From: Polaribacter sp. Hel1_85
GTDB taxonomy: Bacteria; Bacteroidota; Bacteroidia; Flavobacteriales; Flavobacteriaceae
DNA length: 64,000 nt
Direction of reading: 5' to 3'
NCBI RefSeq assembly: GCF_000766795.1
Contig: NZ_JPDS01000001.1
Location: 377,001-441,000, forward strand
Shown: piece by piece, positions 1 to 8,021 of the stretch
How the letters are laid out: each line of letters begins with the position of its first letter
Position numbering within the stretch: the stretch's first letter is position 1
The notes under the pieces: generated by a model
Databases searched by the model: none
Told to the model about the DNA's origin: nothing
The model's input: the letters and a program-made list of their open reading frames with translations, nothing else
Translations under genes and position numbers: made by a program

Positions 1-404
1 GCAAGAATAGATTCATCTGTAAAAGAGTCATTTTTATTGATAATTGTTTCGCTTTCTAACAAAAAAGCAGAAGGTAAAGAAGCTCTATAAACATCACCCA
101 AAGAACACATGTAATAGCTAGAAATCCATTGCCAAAGTTGTAATTGTAATTCATTTACCAAAGGAGTTTCATCTAAAATTTGATGAATTTCTTTCGCTTC
201 ATAAAGAATTGGTTTTGTTTGATGAATATTAAAAACCAGAGCAGAATACATTTTCGATTTACCAAAAGAAACAGCAACTCGCATTCCTTTCTGTAGAAAA
301 GTAGCTTCATCTTCAGTTACAGAATACGTAAATGTTTTCTGAATAGGAATTGGTAATATAACGTCTATAAAATGCTGCAATAATTGTGTTTTAGTTGCTA
401 TCAT
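1..404 (-). CDS. priA: Primosomal protein N' (PriA helicase), N-terminal part, cut by window edge
   Basis: The minus strand is open from an ATG at 404 to the window edge, giving about 134 residues of the amino-terminal part. The start MIATKTQLLQ is followed by FIDVILPIPI and FTYSV, then GMRVAVSFGK, the typical start of the PriA 3'-DNA-end-binding domain. Further on, LWQWISSYYMCSLGDVYRA matches the family's YYxxxxGxVxxxALP-like segment. PriA is the cytosolic DEAH-type helicase that restarts collapsed replication forks by loading the primosome. The helicase motifs and zinc-binding cysteines would lie outside the window, so I cannot check whether the gene is intact. The call rests on the N-terminal domain only. 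Confidence 0.85.
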   Translation of the reverse strand, partial: MIATKTQLLQHFIDVILPIPIQKTFTYSVTEDEATFLQKGMRVAVSFGKSKMYSALVFNIHQTKPILYEAKEIHQILDETPLVNELQLQLWQWISSYYMCSLGDVYRASLPSAFLLESETIINKNDSFTDESIL

Positions 405-691
405 CCCTAATGAAAAACGGAGAGAATTTTTCTTTTTGTAATAGATTTCTCAAACGCTCAAAAAAACTAATTTTTGAAAGACAATAAAGAATCAAAATTA
501 CATAAAAATCAATAGAATTTTCTGATAAAAATATAAAGTTCAAATTTTATTTTATCTTTATAAAATCAACTTAAAAACTAGAATTTTGAAAGATATTATT
601 TATGTATATAACAAATCAGTTATTAAAATTCTTTTTGTTTATAATATCTCAAAAATGAAAAAACATGTAAATTCTTTACAAAATAAATAAA

Positions 692-1546
692 ATGATTCAG
701 CTTAAAAAAATTGACATTCTTTTTTTTTGTTATGTTTTTATAACCACAATTTTGTTGTTTTTATCTTGGAATGATTCTGATAAATATCTAGAACTATTTT
801 TAACAAGAGGTTTATTATTAGGAATAGGAATGGTACTTATTTACTTCGATTCTAAAGTAAAAAACACCCTTTTAAACTTATTAAGAAACTGCTATCCAGT
901 TTTGTTTAGCATGCTTTTTTATACCGAAACTGTTTTTTATAATAAGTTGTTTTTTAGTAATTTAGATAAGTATTTAATTAAACTCGATTTGCAATTATTC
1001 GGTTTTCAACCAAGTGTAAGATTTTCTGAGTATTTCTCAAACCCTGTTTTTAGTGAGTTGATGTATGTTGGCTATTTTGCTTTGTATATTTTGATTATCA
1101 GTTTTGTTTTTATTACATATTTTAAATTGAAAAAAGACTCAGAAGAATTGTTTTTTAAATTGGCAGCTTCCATGTTGTTATTCTATTTATTCTTTTGTTT
1201 TTTTCCTGCAGCAGGACCACAATTTCATTTTGCATCACCAGAAAAAGATTTACCAACAGCATTTTTGTTCGATGAAATAATGCATTTAATTCAGAAAGCA
1301 GAGCAACCAACAGGCGCTTTCCCTAGTTCTCATGTTGGTCTTTCTCTAATTGTTTTGGTGTTGTTTAGAAAAAGAGTTCCTAACTATTTTAAAATTGCAA
1401 TTCCGTTTGTAATTTTACTCATATTATCTACAGTTTACATAAAAGCACATTATGCTGTAGATGCAATTGCAGGAATAATTTCTGTACCTATTGTATTGTT
1501 TTTAAGTACTTTTTTATACAAAAATACGCCTGAATATAAATTATGA
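692..1546 (+). CDS. PAP2-family membrane phosphatase (AUR1-like subgroup)
   Basis: A 284-residue integral membrane protein with about six hydrophobic segments. Two PAP2 active-site blocks are visible: GAFPSSH (PSSH at 211-214) and KAHYAVDAIAG (His253, Asp257), which together give the phosphohistidine nucleophile and the acid/base pair. FFPAAGPQ at about 170-177 is typical of the PAP2_3/AUR1-like branch. The family dephosphorylates lipid phosphates or transfers phospho-headgroups at the membrane. The substrate here is unknown; undecaprenyl pyrophosphate, phosphatidate and sphingolipid precursors are all possible. The stop codon overlaps the ATG of the next gene (ATGA), so the two are translationally coupled. 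The canonical first PAP2 motif (KxxxxxxRP) is not clear, as is usual for this subgroup. Confidence 0.8.
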   Translation: MIQLKKIDILFFCYVFITTILLFLSWNDSDKYLELFLTRGLLLGIGMVLIYFDSKVKNTLLNLLRNCYPVLFSMLFYTETVFYNKLFFSNLDKYLIKLDLQLFGFQPSVRFSEYFSNPVFSELMYVGYFALYILIISFVFITYFKLKKDSEELFFKLAASMLLFYLFFCFFPAAGPQFHFASPEKDLPTAFLFDEIMHLIQKAEQPTGAFPSSHVGLSLIVLVLFRKRVPNYFKIAIPFVILLILSTVYIKAHYAVDAIAGIISVPIVLFLSTFLYKNTPEYKL

Positions 1547-2661
1547 TTCAACTAAAAGAAGTCAACACTAAAAGGGAGTTAAAGCAATTTATTCTTTTAC
1601 CTTTTTCCATTCATAAAAATCATAAAGAATGGTTGCCACCTTTAATTTCTGATGAATGGAAAGTGTTTGATAAAACCAAAAATTATTCTTTTGAACATTG
1701 TGATACTATTTTATATTTAGCAAAAAAAGAGAATGTAATTGTTGGGAGAGTTATGGGAATTATCAACCATAATTATAATACAGGAAGTAATGAAAATAAC
1801 GTGCGTTTTTATGGTTTAGAATGTTATGATGATGCAAAAGTATATGACATTTTAATAAATGCAATTGAAAAATGGGGAAAACAAAAAGGAATGGAAACTA
1901 TTATTGGTCCTTTAGGTTTTTCTGATAAAGATCCTCAAGGGTTTTTAATTGAAGGGTTTAAAGAAGAAATGTCGGTAATGGTTACCAATCATAGTTTTAA
2001 GTACCTAATGAATCATACAGAAAGAAATGGTTTTAAAAAGAAACTTGATATTTTTCAATACAGAGCAATAATACCAAAGAAAACTCCAGAAATTTATGAT
2101 AGAATTGCTGAAAGAGCAACTAAAAATGGATTTAAAATTTTAGAGTTTAAAAAATCGAAACATGTGAGACCTTATGTAAATGATGTTTTTAATTTAATAA
2201 ACAAAACCTATAAAGATATTTATGGCTTTGCCCCTTTAGATGCTACAGAATCTAAAGAGTTTTCTGAACGTTTTTTGCCTTTATTAAAACCTCAATACAT
2301 AAAAGTAGTTCTTAATAAATCTGATAAAGTTGTGGCTTTTGTTGTTGCAATGCCAGATATTAGTAAAGGTTTTAAAAAAGCTAAGGGAAAATTATTTCCA
2401 TTCGGGTTTGTTCATATTTTAAAAGCATTTAAAAAGACAAATCAATTAAACTTATTATTAGGTTGTGTAGATGAAAATATTAGAAATTCTGGGTTGGTTG
2501 CTTTATTAAATATTGCCTTGCTAAATTCTGCAAGAAAAGGAAATTTAACAATTTTAGATAGCCATTTAATTTTAGAAGAAAACAAAAAAATGCGTGCTGT
2601 TGTAGAAAGAATGGAACACACTATCTATAAGAAATATAGAATTTTTGAGAAAAAATTATAA
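1543..2661 (+). CDS. YghO-like GNAT-superfamily protein of unknown substrate
   Basis: A 372-residue soluble protein with no signal peptide. The segment around residues 120-140 (IIGPLGFSDKDPQGFLIEGF) followed by a GF-KK-D block matches the pattern I know from E. coli YghO and its relatives, which resemble acyl-CoA N-acyltransferases. The N-terminal part contains VGRVMGIINHNYN, which is compatible with a GNAT beta strand. The function is not established for the family. It is coupled by a 4-bp overlap to the PAP2 phosphatase, which suggests a shared role in lipid or headgroup metabolism (inference). The start is fixed by the overlap and a good N-terminal match. Confidence 0.6.
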   Translation: MIQLKEVNTKRELKQFILLPFSIHKNHKEWLPPLISDEWKVFDKTKNYSFEHCDTILYLAKKENVIVGRVMGIINHNYNTGSNENNVRFYGLECYDDAKVYDILINAIEKWGKQKGMETIIGPLGFSDKDPQGFLIEGFKEEMSVMVTNHSFKYLMNHTERNGFKKKLDIFQYRAIIPKKTPEIYDRIAERATKNGFKILEFKKSKHVRPYVNDVFNLINKTYKDIYGFAPLDATESKEFSERFLPLLKPQYIKVVLNKSDKVVAFVVAMPDISKGFKKAKGKLFPFGFVHILKAFKKTNQLNLLLGCVDENIRNSGLVALLNIALLNSARKGNLTILDSHLILEENKKMRAVVERMEHTIYKKYRIFEKKL

Positions 2662-2703
2662 AAATATTTTATACTTTGTAATCTTTACAACTACAAAAAA
2701 AGA

Positions 2704-3480
2704 ATGTTCAACAAACATTATAAATATATAAAAGACTGGAGTAAAAAGATAAAAGTTACACTAATTGTATTTTCAATTACGACGTTTATTATTTTATTTT
2801 TAGAACCCTTTAAAACTGATGACAGTAACAAGTTTATCGTTTTAGGGTATAGCATTTGTATCTTGTTTTCTTATCTAGTTATCCTGTTTTTAGAATCATA
2901 TTTCTTTAAAAACAAACAAATTTGGTGTGTTAAAAATGAAATAATTGTTTTTCTTCTCTTATTTATTTTTAGTTCATTAAGTGTTTATTGGTATGATGTA
3001 ACAATTATTAAAGAGCAGTTTTTTAATTGGAATCAATTTTTGTCTTTTACACTAAGAATTATAATTCCTTTTGGAGTGCTTTTAATTCCATTAATTGGTT
3101 GGTTGCGTTTTTATTTTGGTGAAATTTATGAATTACCAAATGAATATAAAGTTTTTATAAAAGGAAATAACAAATCAGATTTTTTAGATATTGATTATCG
3201 TCATATTTTTTATATAAAATCTTCGAATAATTATATTGAAGTAAAATATAAAAATGAAGAAAATGAAATTAAAAATAAACTTTTAAGATGTACTTTATCT
3301 CAAGCAATTCATCAATTACCAAGTTTTATTAAATGTCATAGAAGCTATTTGATTAATCCTTATTTAATTGATTCAATAGATGGTAATCAAAAAAAAGCAT
3401 CGTTATATTTAAAGAATATAGAAGATAAAATTCCTATCTCAAAAACATATTATAACGAGATAAAATCAAAATTACAATAA
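2704..3480 (+). CDS. Membrane-anchored LytTR-type DNA-binding regulator
   Basis: 258 residues. The first ~135 contain four hydrophobic segments (about 18-34, 44-65, 79-100 and 110-135). The C-terminal ~100 residues form a LytTR domain with the typical KSSNNYIEV and FIKCHRSYLINP blocks. LytTR domains bind direct repeats upstream of target promoters. No receiver domain is present, so this is a one-component membrane regulator rather than a classical LytR response regulator. It lies 42 bp after the YghO-like gene and 112 bp before the hydroxylase gene, so it could regulate either; that is inference. The four-helix membrane domain presumably senses an envelope or lipid signal. Confidence 0.8.
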   Translation: MFNKHYKYIKDWSKKIKVTLIVFSITTFIILFLEPFKTDDSNKFIVLGYSICILFSYLVILFLESYFFKNKQIWCVKNEIIVFLLLFIFSSLSVYWYDVTIIKEQFFNWNQFLSFTLRIIIPFGVLLIPLIGWLRFYFGEIYELPNEYKVFIKGNNKSDFLDIDYRHIFYIKSSNNYIEVKYKNEENEIKNKLLRCTLSQAIHQLPSFIKCHRSYLINPYLIDSIDGNQKKASLYLKNIEDKIPISKTYYNEIKSKLQ

Positions 3481-3591
3481 CAAGTTTCATTCACCACAAA
3501 TCGAGGTAATTTTACCACAAAACCTATTATTACTACATTCTTGATTGTATAATTGAATAGTTTTAAACACTAATAATTCAATATTACTTTT

Positions 3592-4830
3592 ATGAATGTA
3601 TATGTTTTTATAACACCAATTGTTGTTTTACTCTTAGTTTTAGAAATAATTTATAGTGTTAGAGTTAAAAACGGAAAGTATCCGTTTCAAGACACTATTT
3701 CTAATTTAGGAACAGGAATTGGAAATCAATGTATTAATTTAGGTGTTGCTTTTTTTGTGTATAAATGGTATGGTTGGTTGTACGAAATTACACCATTTGA
3801 AATTCCTATAGTTTGGTATACTTTAATTATACTTTTGTTATTACAAGATTTTGTTTTTTATTGGTTTCATAGAGTTGGGCATACTATAAATGTTTTTTGG
3901 GCAGCACATATGGCACATCATTCATCAGAAGAAATGAATCTTTCTGTAGGAATTAGAGCAAGTTTTACGCAACGTATTTTTCAGTTTTTATTTTTTGATT
4001 GGATTTTAGTTCTCATTGGTTTTAGCCCAGAAGCTGTATATTCTATGGCTGCTGTACATTTATTACTTGCTTATTGGCATCATACTGCTGTTATTAAAAA
4101 AATGGGTTGGTGGGAAAAGTTTTTTGTAACGCCTTCTCATCATCGTGTTCATCATGGTGTAAATCCACAATATATAGACAAGAATTTTTCTGAGTTTTTA
4201 ATTATTTGGGATAAATGGTTTGGTTCTTTTGAAGAAGAAGTTGAAGAAGTTTGTTATGGTGTAACGCATCCTCCAAGAACTTGGAACCCTATCCATATTA
4301 ATTTTCAGTTTTGGAAACAACTTTTGGATGACGCAAAAGAAACCAATTACGTTTGGGATAAAATTAGAATTTGGTTTATGCCATTAGGTTGGAGACCAAG
4401 AGATTTAGAACCTTATTTTAGTGAAGATGATGTAATTGGTTACAATAAATCTCAACAAACAAAATTTGTAAGTAAACCAATGAAAAAATCTAAAAATTAT
4501 TTAGTTTCTCAGGTAGGAATTGGTATTTTATTCTTGTTTTTCACAATCAATCTTAAACTACCATTAATTTATTGGCACAGAATATTATTGTCTTTAGGTG
4601 TTTTTGCAATGATTATAAGTTGGGGAGCAATTTTAGAGTCAAAATCTTGGGCAAATACCATAGAAATTTTTAGAATCTTATTTATGGCAATTAGTTTAGT
4701 TTTTGTTTTAAATACAACTGGTATTTCTTCGTATCAAAATTGGACAACAATAGTCATTTGTTTAATATCTGGAATTAGTATTCTATATTTTTCTTTAGTA
4801 GTCGCAAAACCAAAAAAGGTATATAGTTAA
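3592..4830 (+). CDS. Sterol desaturase/fatty acid hydroxylase family membrane di-iron enzyme (alkylglycerol monooxygenase-like)
   Basis: 412 residues. It carries the full histidine set of the family: HRVGH (93-97), HMAHH (106-110), HH at 163-164 and SHHRVHH (182-188). These ligate a di-iron centre in integral membrane hydroxylases. The extra C-terminal ~110 residues contain three to four further hydrophobic segments, as in alkylglycerol monooxygenase (TMEM195-like) proteins, so the protein is longer than the minimal ~300-residue bacterial members. The substrate is probably a lipid chain or ether lipid but cannot be read from the sequence. A shorter paralogue lies at 40305-41192. The start ATGAATGTA gives an N-terminal hydrophobic helix directly. 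Confidence 0.82.
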   Translation: MNVYVFITPIVVLLLVLEIIYSVRVKNGKYPFQDTISNLGTGIGNQCINLGVAFFVYKWYGWLYEITPFEIPIVWYTLIILLLLQDFVFYWFHRVGHTINVFWAAHMAHHSSEEMNLSVGIRASFTQRIFQFLFFDWILVLIGFSPEAVYSMAAVHLLLAYWHHTAVIKKMGWWEKFFVTPSHHRVHHGVNPQYIDKNFSEFLIIWDKWFGSFEEEVEEVCYGVTHPPRTWNPIHINFQFWKQLLDDAKETNYVWDKIRIWFMPLGWRPRDLEPYFSEDDVIGYNKSQQTKFVSKPMKKSKNYLVSQVGIGILFLFFTINLKLPLIYWHRILLSLGVFAMIISWGAILESKSWANTIEIFRILFMAISLVFVLNTTGISSYQNWTTIVICLISGISILYFSLVVAKPKKVYS

Positions 4831-4927
4831 CCCATTGTTATTCTTATTATTGGCAAAAAAAACATTTTGACTATTAGTATAAATTAAAAATTAACATTTA
4901 TTTTCGTGAAAAATTTAATTTTTATTT

Positions 4928-6286
4928 ATGAAAAAGATTACACTAATAATTTTATTTATCATTACTACAATTCAATTTACAAAAGCGCAAGACGATTTGT
5001 TAAATAGTGCTTTTGAAAGTGCTTTTGATGATACAAATATTTTTAATGCTAATTTAGGATTGACAAATATTGATGGTCAAAATTATTTTGGTTTAAGAAT
5101 TCAGCCAGAATTTACCATTGGAAAATTAGGTGTTGGGTTAGACATTCCTTTACTTTTTGATATGGAAAGTGGGCAAATTAGAACAGAAGAATTTAATCAT
5201 GGAGCAGGTATTTTAAGAATGATTCGTTTTTTAAGATATGGAAATAAAAATACAGATCCTGTTTATGTAAAAGTTGGTGATTTAACAGGAGAAAAATTAG
5301 GTTATGGATCTTTAATTGGTAATTACACAAATGCAACTTCTTTCGAAAGAAGAAAAATAGGAGTAAGTGCTTCTATTTTGGTAAAAAAAATGTTTGGTAT
5401 AGAAGTTATTTATAGTGATTTAAATTTTAACGGATCTACAAAAATGTTAGGAATAAGACCCTTTGTAAAACCTTTTGGACAAAGTGAAATTCCTATTATT
5501 AAATCAATGGAAATTGGTGCGAGTACTGTTTCTGATAATGATAATTACCAAGAAGTAGGAGCAACAGAAATTACAACCAAATATAGTAATGATGGTATAA
5601 AAGCCAATAGTTTTGATGTTGGTGTAAGTTTAATACGTACACAAATGTTAAATTTAGGATTAGATGCACAGTTTAGTAAATTGTCTAAAAATAATTTGTT
5701 AGCTTCAGACAACCCAACTGCTAATTATAATGCAGGAACTGGTTTTGCAATTGGTGTTGAAGCTGATTTTAAATTTATTGCAAATACTGTGTATATGAAT
5801 GCAAGAATAGAAAGACAATGGTATGGAGATAATTATATACCTCAGTTTTTTAATTTTGCTTACGAAATTAATAAAGATGCTAGATTAAAAGAATTATTAA
5901 CAGCAACAAAAGCTCAAGGTATCTTTGGTACGTTAACTGCAGAAATTTTAAAATCTATAAAAATTGGAGGTTCATTATTAATTCCTGATGATTTAGACGG
6001 AAATGACCCAAATAGTAGAAAAGCAATTTTAGGTTTAGATTTAGAAACTAAACAAATAGGTAAATTTAAAGCAAGAGGTACTTATGTAAAAGCAGGTTTA
6101 AATGATTTAGGAGATGCTTTTTCTTTAGATGAAAGATCTTTAGCAAACTTAATGGTAACTTATAAAGTAAATAGATTTATGGAAGCTGGTGTAGATTATC
6201 AATGGACTTTTGCTGAAAATGAAAATGGCGTTTTTAAAGCTATAAACCAAGTGAGACCTTATGTTGGAGTAAGTATTGATTTTTAA
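4928..6286 (+). CDS. Exported protein of unknown function, probably outer-membrane beta-barrel-like
   Basis: 452 residues with a clear signal peptide ending near residue 20 (TKAQ|DD). The mature part is rich in alternating polar/hydrophobic strands (GLRIQPEFTIGKLGVGLDIPL, VGVSLIRTQMLNLGLDAQFS) and ends in VGVSIDF, a terminal aromatic residue as in many outer-membrane barrels. I do not recognise a named family. It follows the hydroxylase by 97 bp and is closed by a strong terminator, so it is the last gene of its transcript. It may be a lipid- or envelope-related porin-like protein, but no function is claimed. Confidence 0.6.
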   Translation: MKKITLIILFIITTIQFTKAQDDLLNSAFESAFDDTNIFNANLGLTNIDGQNYFGLRIQPEFTIGKLGVGLDIPLLFDMESGQIRTEEFNHGAGILRMIRFLRYGNKNTDPVYVKVGDLTGEKLGYGSLIGNYTNATSFERRKIGVSASILVKKMFGIEVIYSDLNFNGSTKMLGIRPFVKPFGQSEIPIIKSMEIGASTVSDNDNYQEVGATEITTKYSNDGIKANSFDVGVSLIRTQMLNLGLDAQFSKLSKNNLLASDNPTANYNAGTGFAIGVEADFKFIANTVYMNARIERQWYGDNYIPQFFNFAYEINKDARLKELLTATKAQGIFGTLTAEILKSIKIGGSLLIPDDLDGNDPNSRKAILGLDLETKQIGKFKARGTYVKAGLNDLGDAFSLDERSLANLMVTYKVNRFMEAGVDYQWTFAENENGVFKAINQVRPYVGVSIDF

Positions 6287-6304
6287 TAAAAGGTTACTAA
6301 TTAT

Positions 6305-6356
6305 AAAAAAACCTCTAATTACTGAAATATATTCAGTTGAATTAGAGGTTTTTTTT
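6305..6356 (+). terminator. Long intrinsic terminator
   Basis: A nearly continuous hairpin: AACCTCTAATT pairs with AATTAGAGGTT, and inside it ACTGAAT pairs with ATTCAGT. A run of eight T follows. It ends the transcript of the exported protein. The A-run on the other side could also serve the minus strand. Confidence 0.9.
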
Positions 6357-6492
6357 ATACTCATTTTTAAGGCTGAATAACTATTAAGTATTGTTTTGTA
6401 ATGAATAAAAACAGGTATTTATACGCTTGTTTTTTAGAAGTAAAAACATTTAGTTTTGGTGTTAGTAAACTCATTTAAAATAAACTAAGTAT

Positions 6493-7254
6493 ATGTTAAT
6501 CATAAAAAGATATTATTTTTCGTTAATTTTTATAGGGCTTTTAGGTTTTACGTCATGTAAGGAAAAACCTAAAAAAGAAATAGAAAAAAAAGTTCCTTTA
6601 ACCATTGTAAAACCAGAAAAACCCTTTGTTTTTGGTGTGGATATTTCTCATTTTAATAATAATGAAATTGATTTATTGATAAAAAGAAAAGATAGTTTAC
6701 AGTTTGTTATTTGCAAAGCCACAGAAGGAGTAACTTATATTGATCCTAAATTTAAAATGAATTGGAATGATATTAAAGAAAAAGGTTTTATTAGAGGAGC
6801 TTATCATTTTTATAGAACTCAAGATGACCCAATAACACAAGCAAATTTTTATTTGAATACAGTAAATAGTTTTGAAACAAATGATATTCCTCCAATAATT
6901 GATTTTGAAGAGGCAGGTATTGATAAAACGCAATCTATTGAAACCATACAAACAAACCTTTTAAGCTTTATAAAAGAAGTTGAGAAGAAGGGAAACGTTA
7001 TACCCATAATTTATACGGATATTAATTGTGGAAACACTTATTTAAACAATTCAGTTTTTAGTAAATATCCACTTTGGATTGCTGATTATAATGGCAAAAA
7101 ACAACCAGATTTACCAAATACTTGGAAAACGAAAGGTTATTTAATTTGGCAAAAAACTGATAATTATAAAATTGTAAATGCAACGGATGATGCTGATATT
7201 TTTAATGGAAATCTTACCAAGTTTAAAGCATTTATAAAAAATAGTTATTACTAA
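6493..7254 (+). CDS. GH25-family lysozyme lipoprotein
   Basis: 253 residues. A lipoprotein signal peptide ends at LGFTSC with the lipidated Cys at 22. The GH25 (Chalaropsis-type muramidase) fold follows: GVDISHF at 48-54, KATEG at 75-79, GAYHFYR at 102-108 and a DFEEAG strand at 137-142 carrying the catalytic acidic residues. GH25 enzymes cut the beta-1,4 bond between N-acetylmuramic acid and N-acetylglucosamine in peptidoglycan. As a lipoprotein it would act in the periplasm or at the cell surface, in wall remodelling or attack on other bacteria. It is monocistronic, preceded by a terminator and followed by a 440-bp gap. Confidence 0.88.
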   Translation: MLIIKRYYFSLIFIGLLGFTSCKEKPKKEIEKKVPLTIVKPEKPFVFGVDISHFNNNEIDLLIKRKDSLQFVICKATEGVTYIDPKFKMNWNDIKEKGFIRGAYHFYRTQDDPITQANFYLNTVNSFETNDIPPIIDFEEAGIDKTQSIETIQTNLLSFIKEVEKKGNVIPIIYTDINCGNTYLNNSVFSKYPLWIADYNGKKQPDLPNTWKTKGYLIWQKTDNYKIVNATDDADIFNGNLTKFKAFIKNSYY

Positions 7255-7413
7255 TAGTAAATTTTTTAAAACTGATGATTATTTTCTCTTAAAAGAAAAA
7301 AATAAAATACATGAAGTTATGTTAGACAGGTAACTTACAATTTATAAACTATTTAAATTGTTGAAAAATAAGTTTTTTTACGGTAGCTTTTTGGTGTTAA
7401 AAAGGTAATTTAA

Positions 7414-7464
7414 CTAACGTCGATTATAAGTCATAATAACAACATTATAATCGTTTTAAGTTAG
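7414..7464. repeat. Long-armed inverted repeat of unknown role
   Basis: CGATTATAA at 7421-7429 is the exact reverse complement of TTATAATCG at 7445-7453. Outer arms CTAAC (7414-7418) and GTTAG (7460-7464) pair as well. There is no T-run after it, so it is not an ordinary terminator. It lies 28 bp upstream of a family A repeat. Confidence 0.7.
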
Positions 7465-7491
7465 TAAAAAATACTATAATTTGAAATAAAT

Positions 7492-7606
7492 CCAGCAAAC
7501 AAGTTTAGCCCTGATTGAAACCGTTCGAATAACTGTTGATATTCTTAACTTTTTTTGAAGAACGAAAAAAAGATATAGTGGAAAGCAGAAAATAGCTTCA
7601 AAAAAA
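7492..7606 (-). repeat. Dispersed repeat family A, copy 1 (reverse orientation)
   Basis: AGCAAACAAGTTTAGCCCTG followed by ATTGAA is the reverse complement of the block at 43135-43159. The other end, AGATATAGTGGAAAGCAG and AATAGCTTC, matches the reverse complement of GGAGCTATTTCCTGCTTTCC at 43029-43048 with a few changes. The middle is diverged, so only the two ends are conserved. Confidence 0.75.
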
Positions 7607-7662
7607 GAAGTGTGTTTTTATTTTACCTATTTCTAGGGGTGGTTTTAAGTTGTATGTTAAAA

Positions 7663-7670
7663 TATATTTG
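7663..7670 (+). promoter_or_regulatory. -7 promoter element of the small lipoprotein gene
   Basis: TATATTTG is an exact match to the Bacteroidota -7 element TAnnTTTG, 24 bp before ATG 7695. It lies downstream of the alternative ATG at 7650 and so argues for the later start. Confidence 0.65.
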
Positions 7671-7694
7671 ACATGTAATTTAAAACTAAATATC

Positions 7695-7982
7695 ATGAAA
7701 AAAATTAAACTTTTACTTTTAGGATTCTTTGCACTTATTTCTGTATCATTATCTAGTTGTGAAGAATTATTTGGAATAGAAGAGGAAGAGGCTGTTGTAG
7801 AGACTGAAGCTTGTGGCGAATATAATAGACCTGCTAATATAGATAATCAGTACAATTATCAATGTCAGGCAGCTTATGCTTATAAATGTAATGGGCAAAC
7901 TGAAGCTTTGGCGCAACAATGTGCTTATTATAAACAATTGCAGCAACAATTAAATTTACCAGATTGTGAATATTGTGATTAA
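7695..7982 (+). CDS. Small cysteine-rich lipoprotein, function unknown
   Basis: 95 residues from the ATG at 7695. An in-frame ATG at 7650 would add 15 residues in front of a perfect lipoprotein signal and lies upstream of the promoter element, so it was rejected. The signal ends LSSC with the lipidated Cys at 22. The mature part begins with an acidic stretch (EELFGIEEEEA) and then has six cysteines in about 55 residues, enough for three disulfides, together with many Gln and Tyr. I do not recognise a family. The protein is probably periplasmic or surface-exposed. A bidirectional terminator follows. Confidence 0.7.
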   Translation: MKKIKLLLLGFFALISVSLSSCEELFGIEEEEAVVETEACGEYNRPANIDNQYNYQCQAAYAYKCNGQTEALAQQCAYYKQLQQQLNLPDCEYCD

Positions 7983-7987
7983 AAAAC

Positions 7988-8019
7988 AAAAAAGCCTCTC
8001 AAAATTGAGAGGCTTTTTT
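7988..8019. terminator. Bidirectional terminator between lipoprotein gene and lon
   Basis: AAAAAAGCCTCTCAA pairs perfectly with TTGAGAGGCTTTTTT. T-runs exist on both strands, so it can end both converging transcripts. Confidence 0.92.
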
Positions 8020-8021
8020 AG

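Larger units (their letters stand above)
7255..7662. other. Non-coding gap with a hairpin and a dispersed repeat
   Basis: No ORF with coding character is visible between the lysozyme stop and the promoter of the small lipoprotein. The gap holds a 51-bp hairpin (7414-7464) and a copy of dispersed repeat family A (7492-7606), each listed separately. I see no tRNA-like fold. Confidence 0.7.

Noticed and set aside
7650..7694. Earlier ATG for the small lipoprotein
   Set aside because: Would put 15 residues in front of a perfect lipoprotein signal and lies upstream of an exact -7 element.
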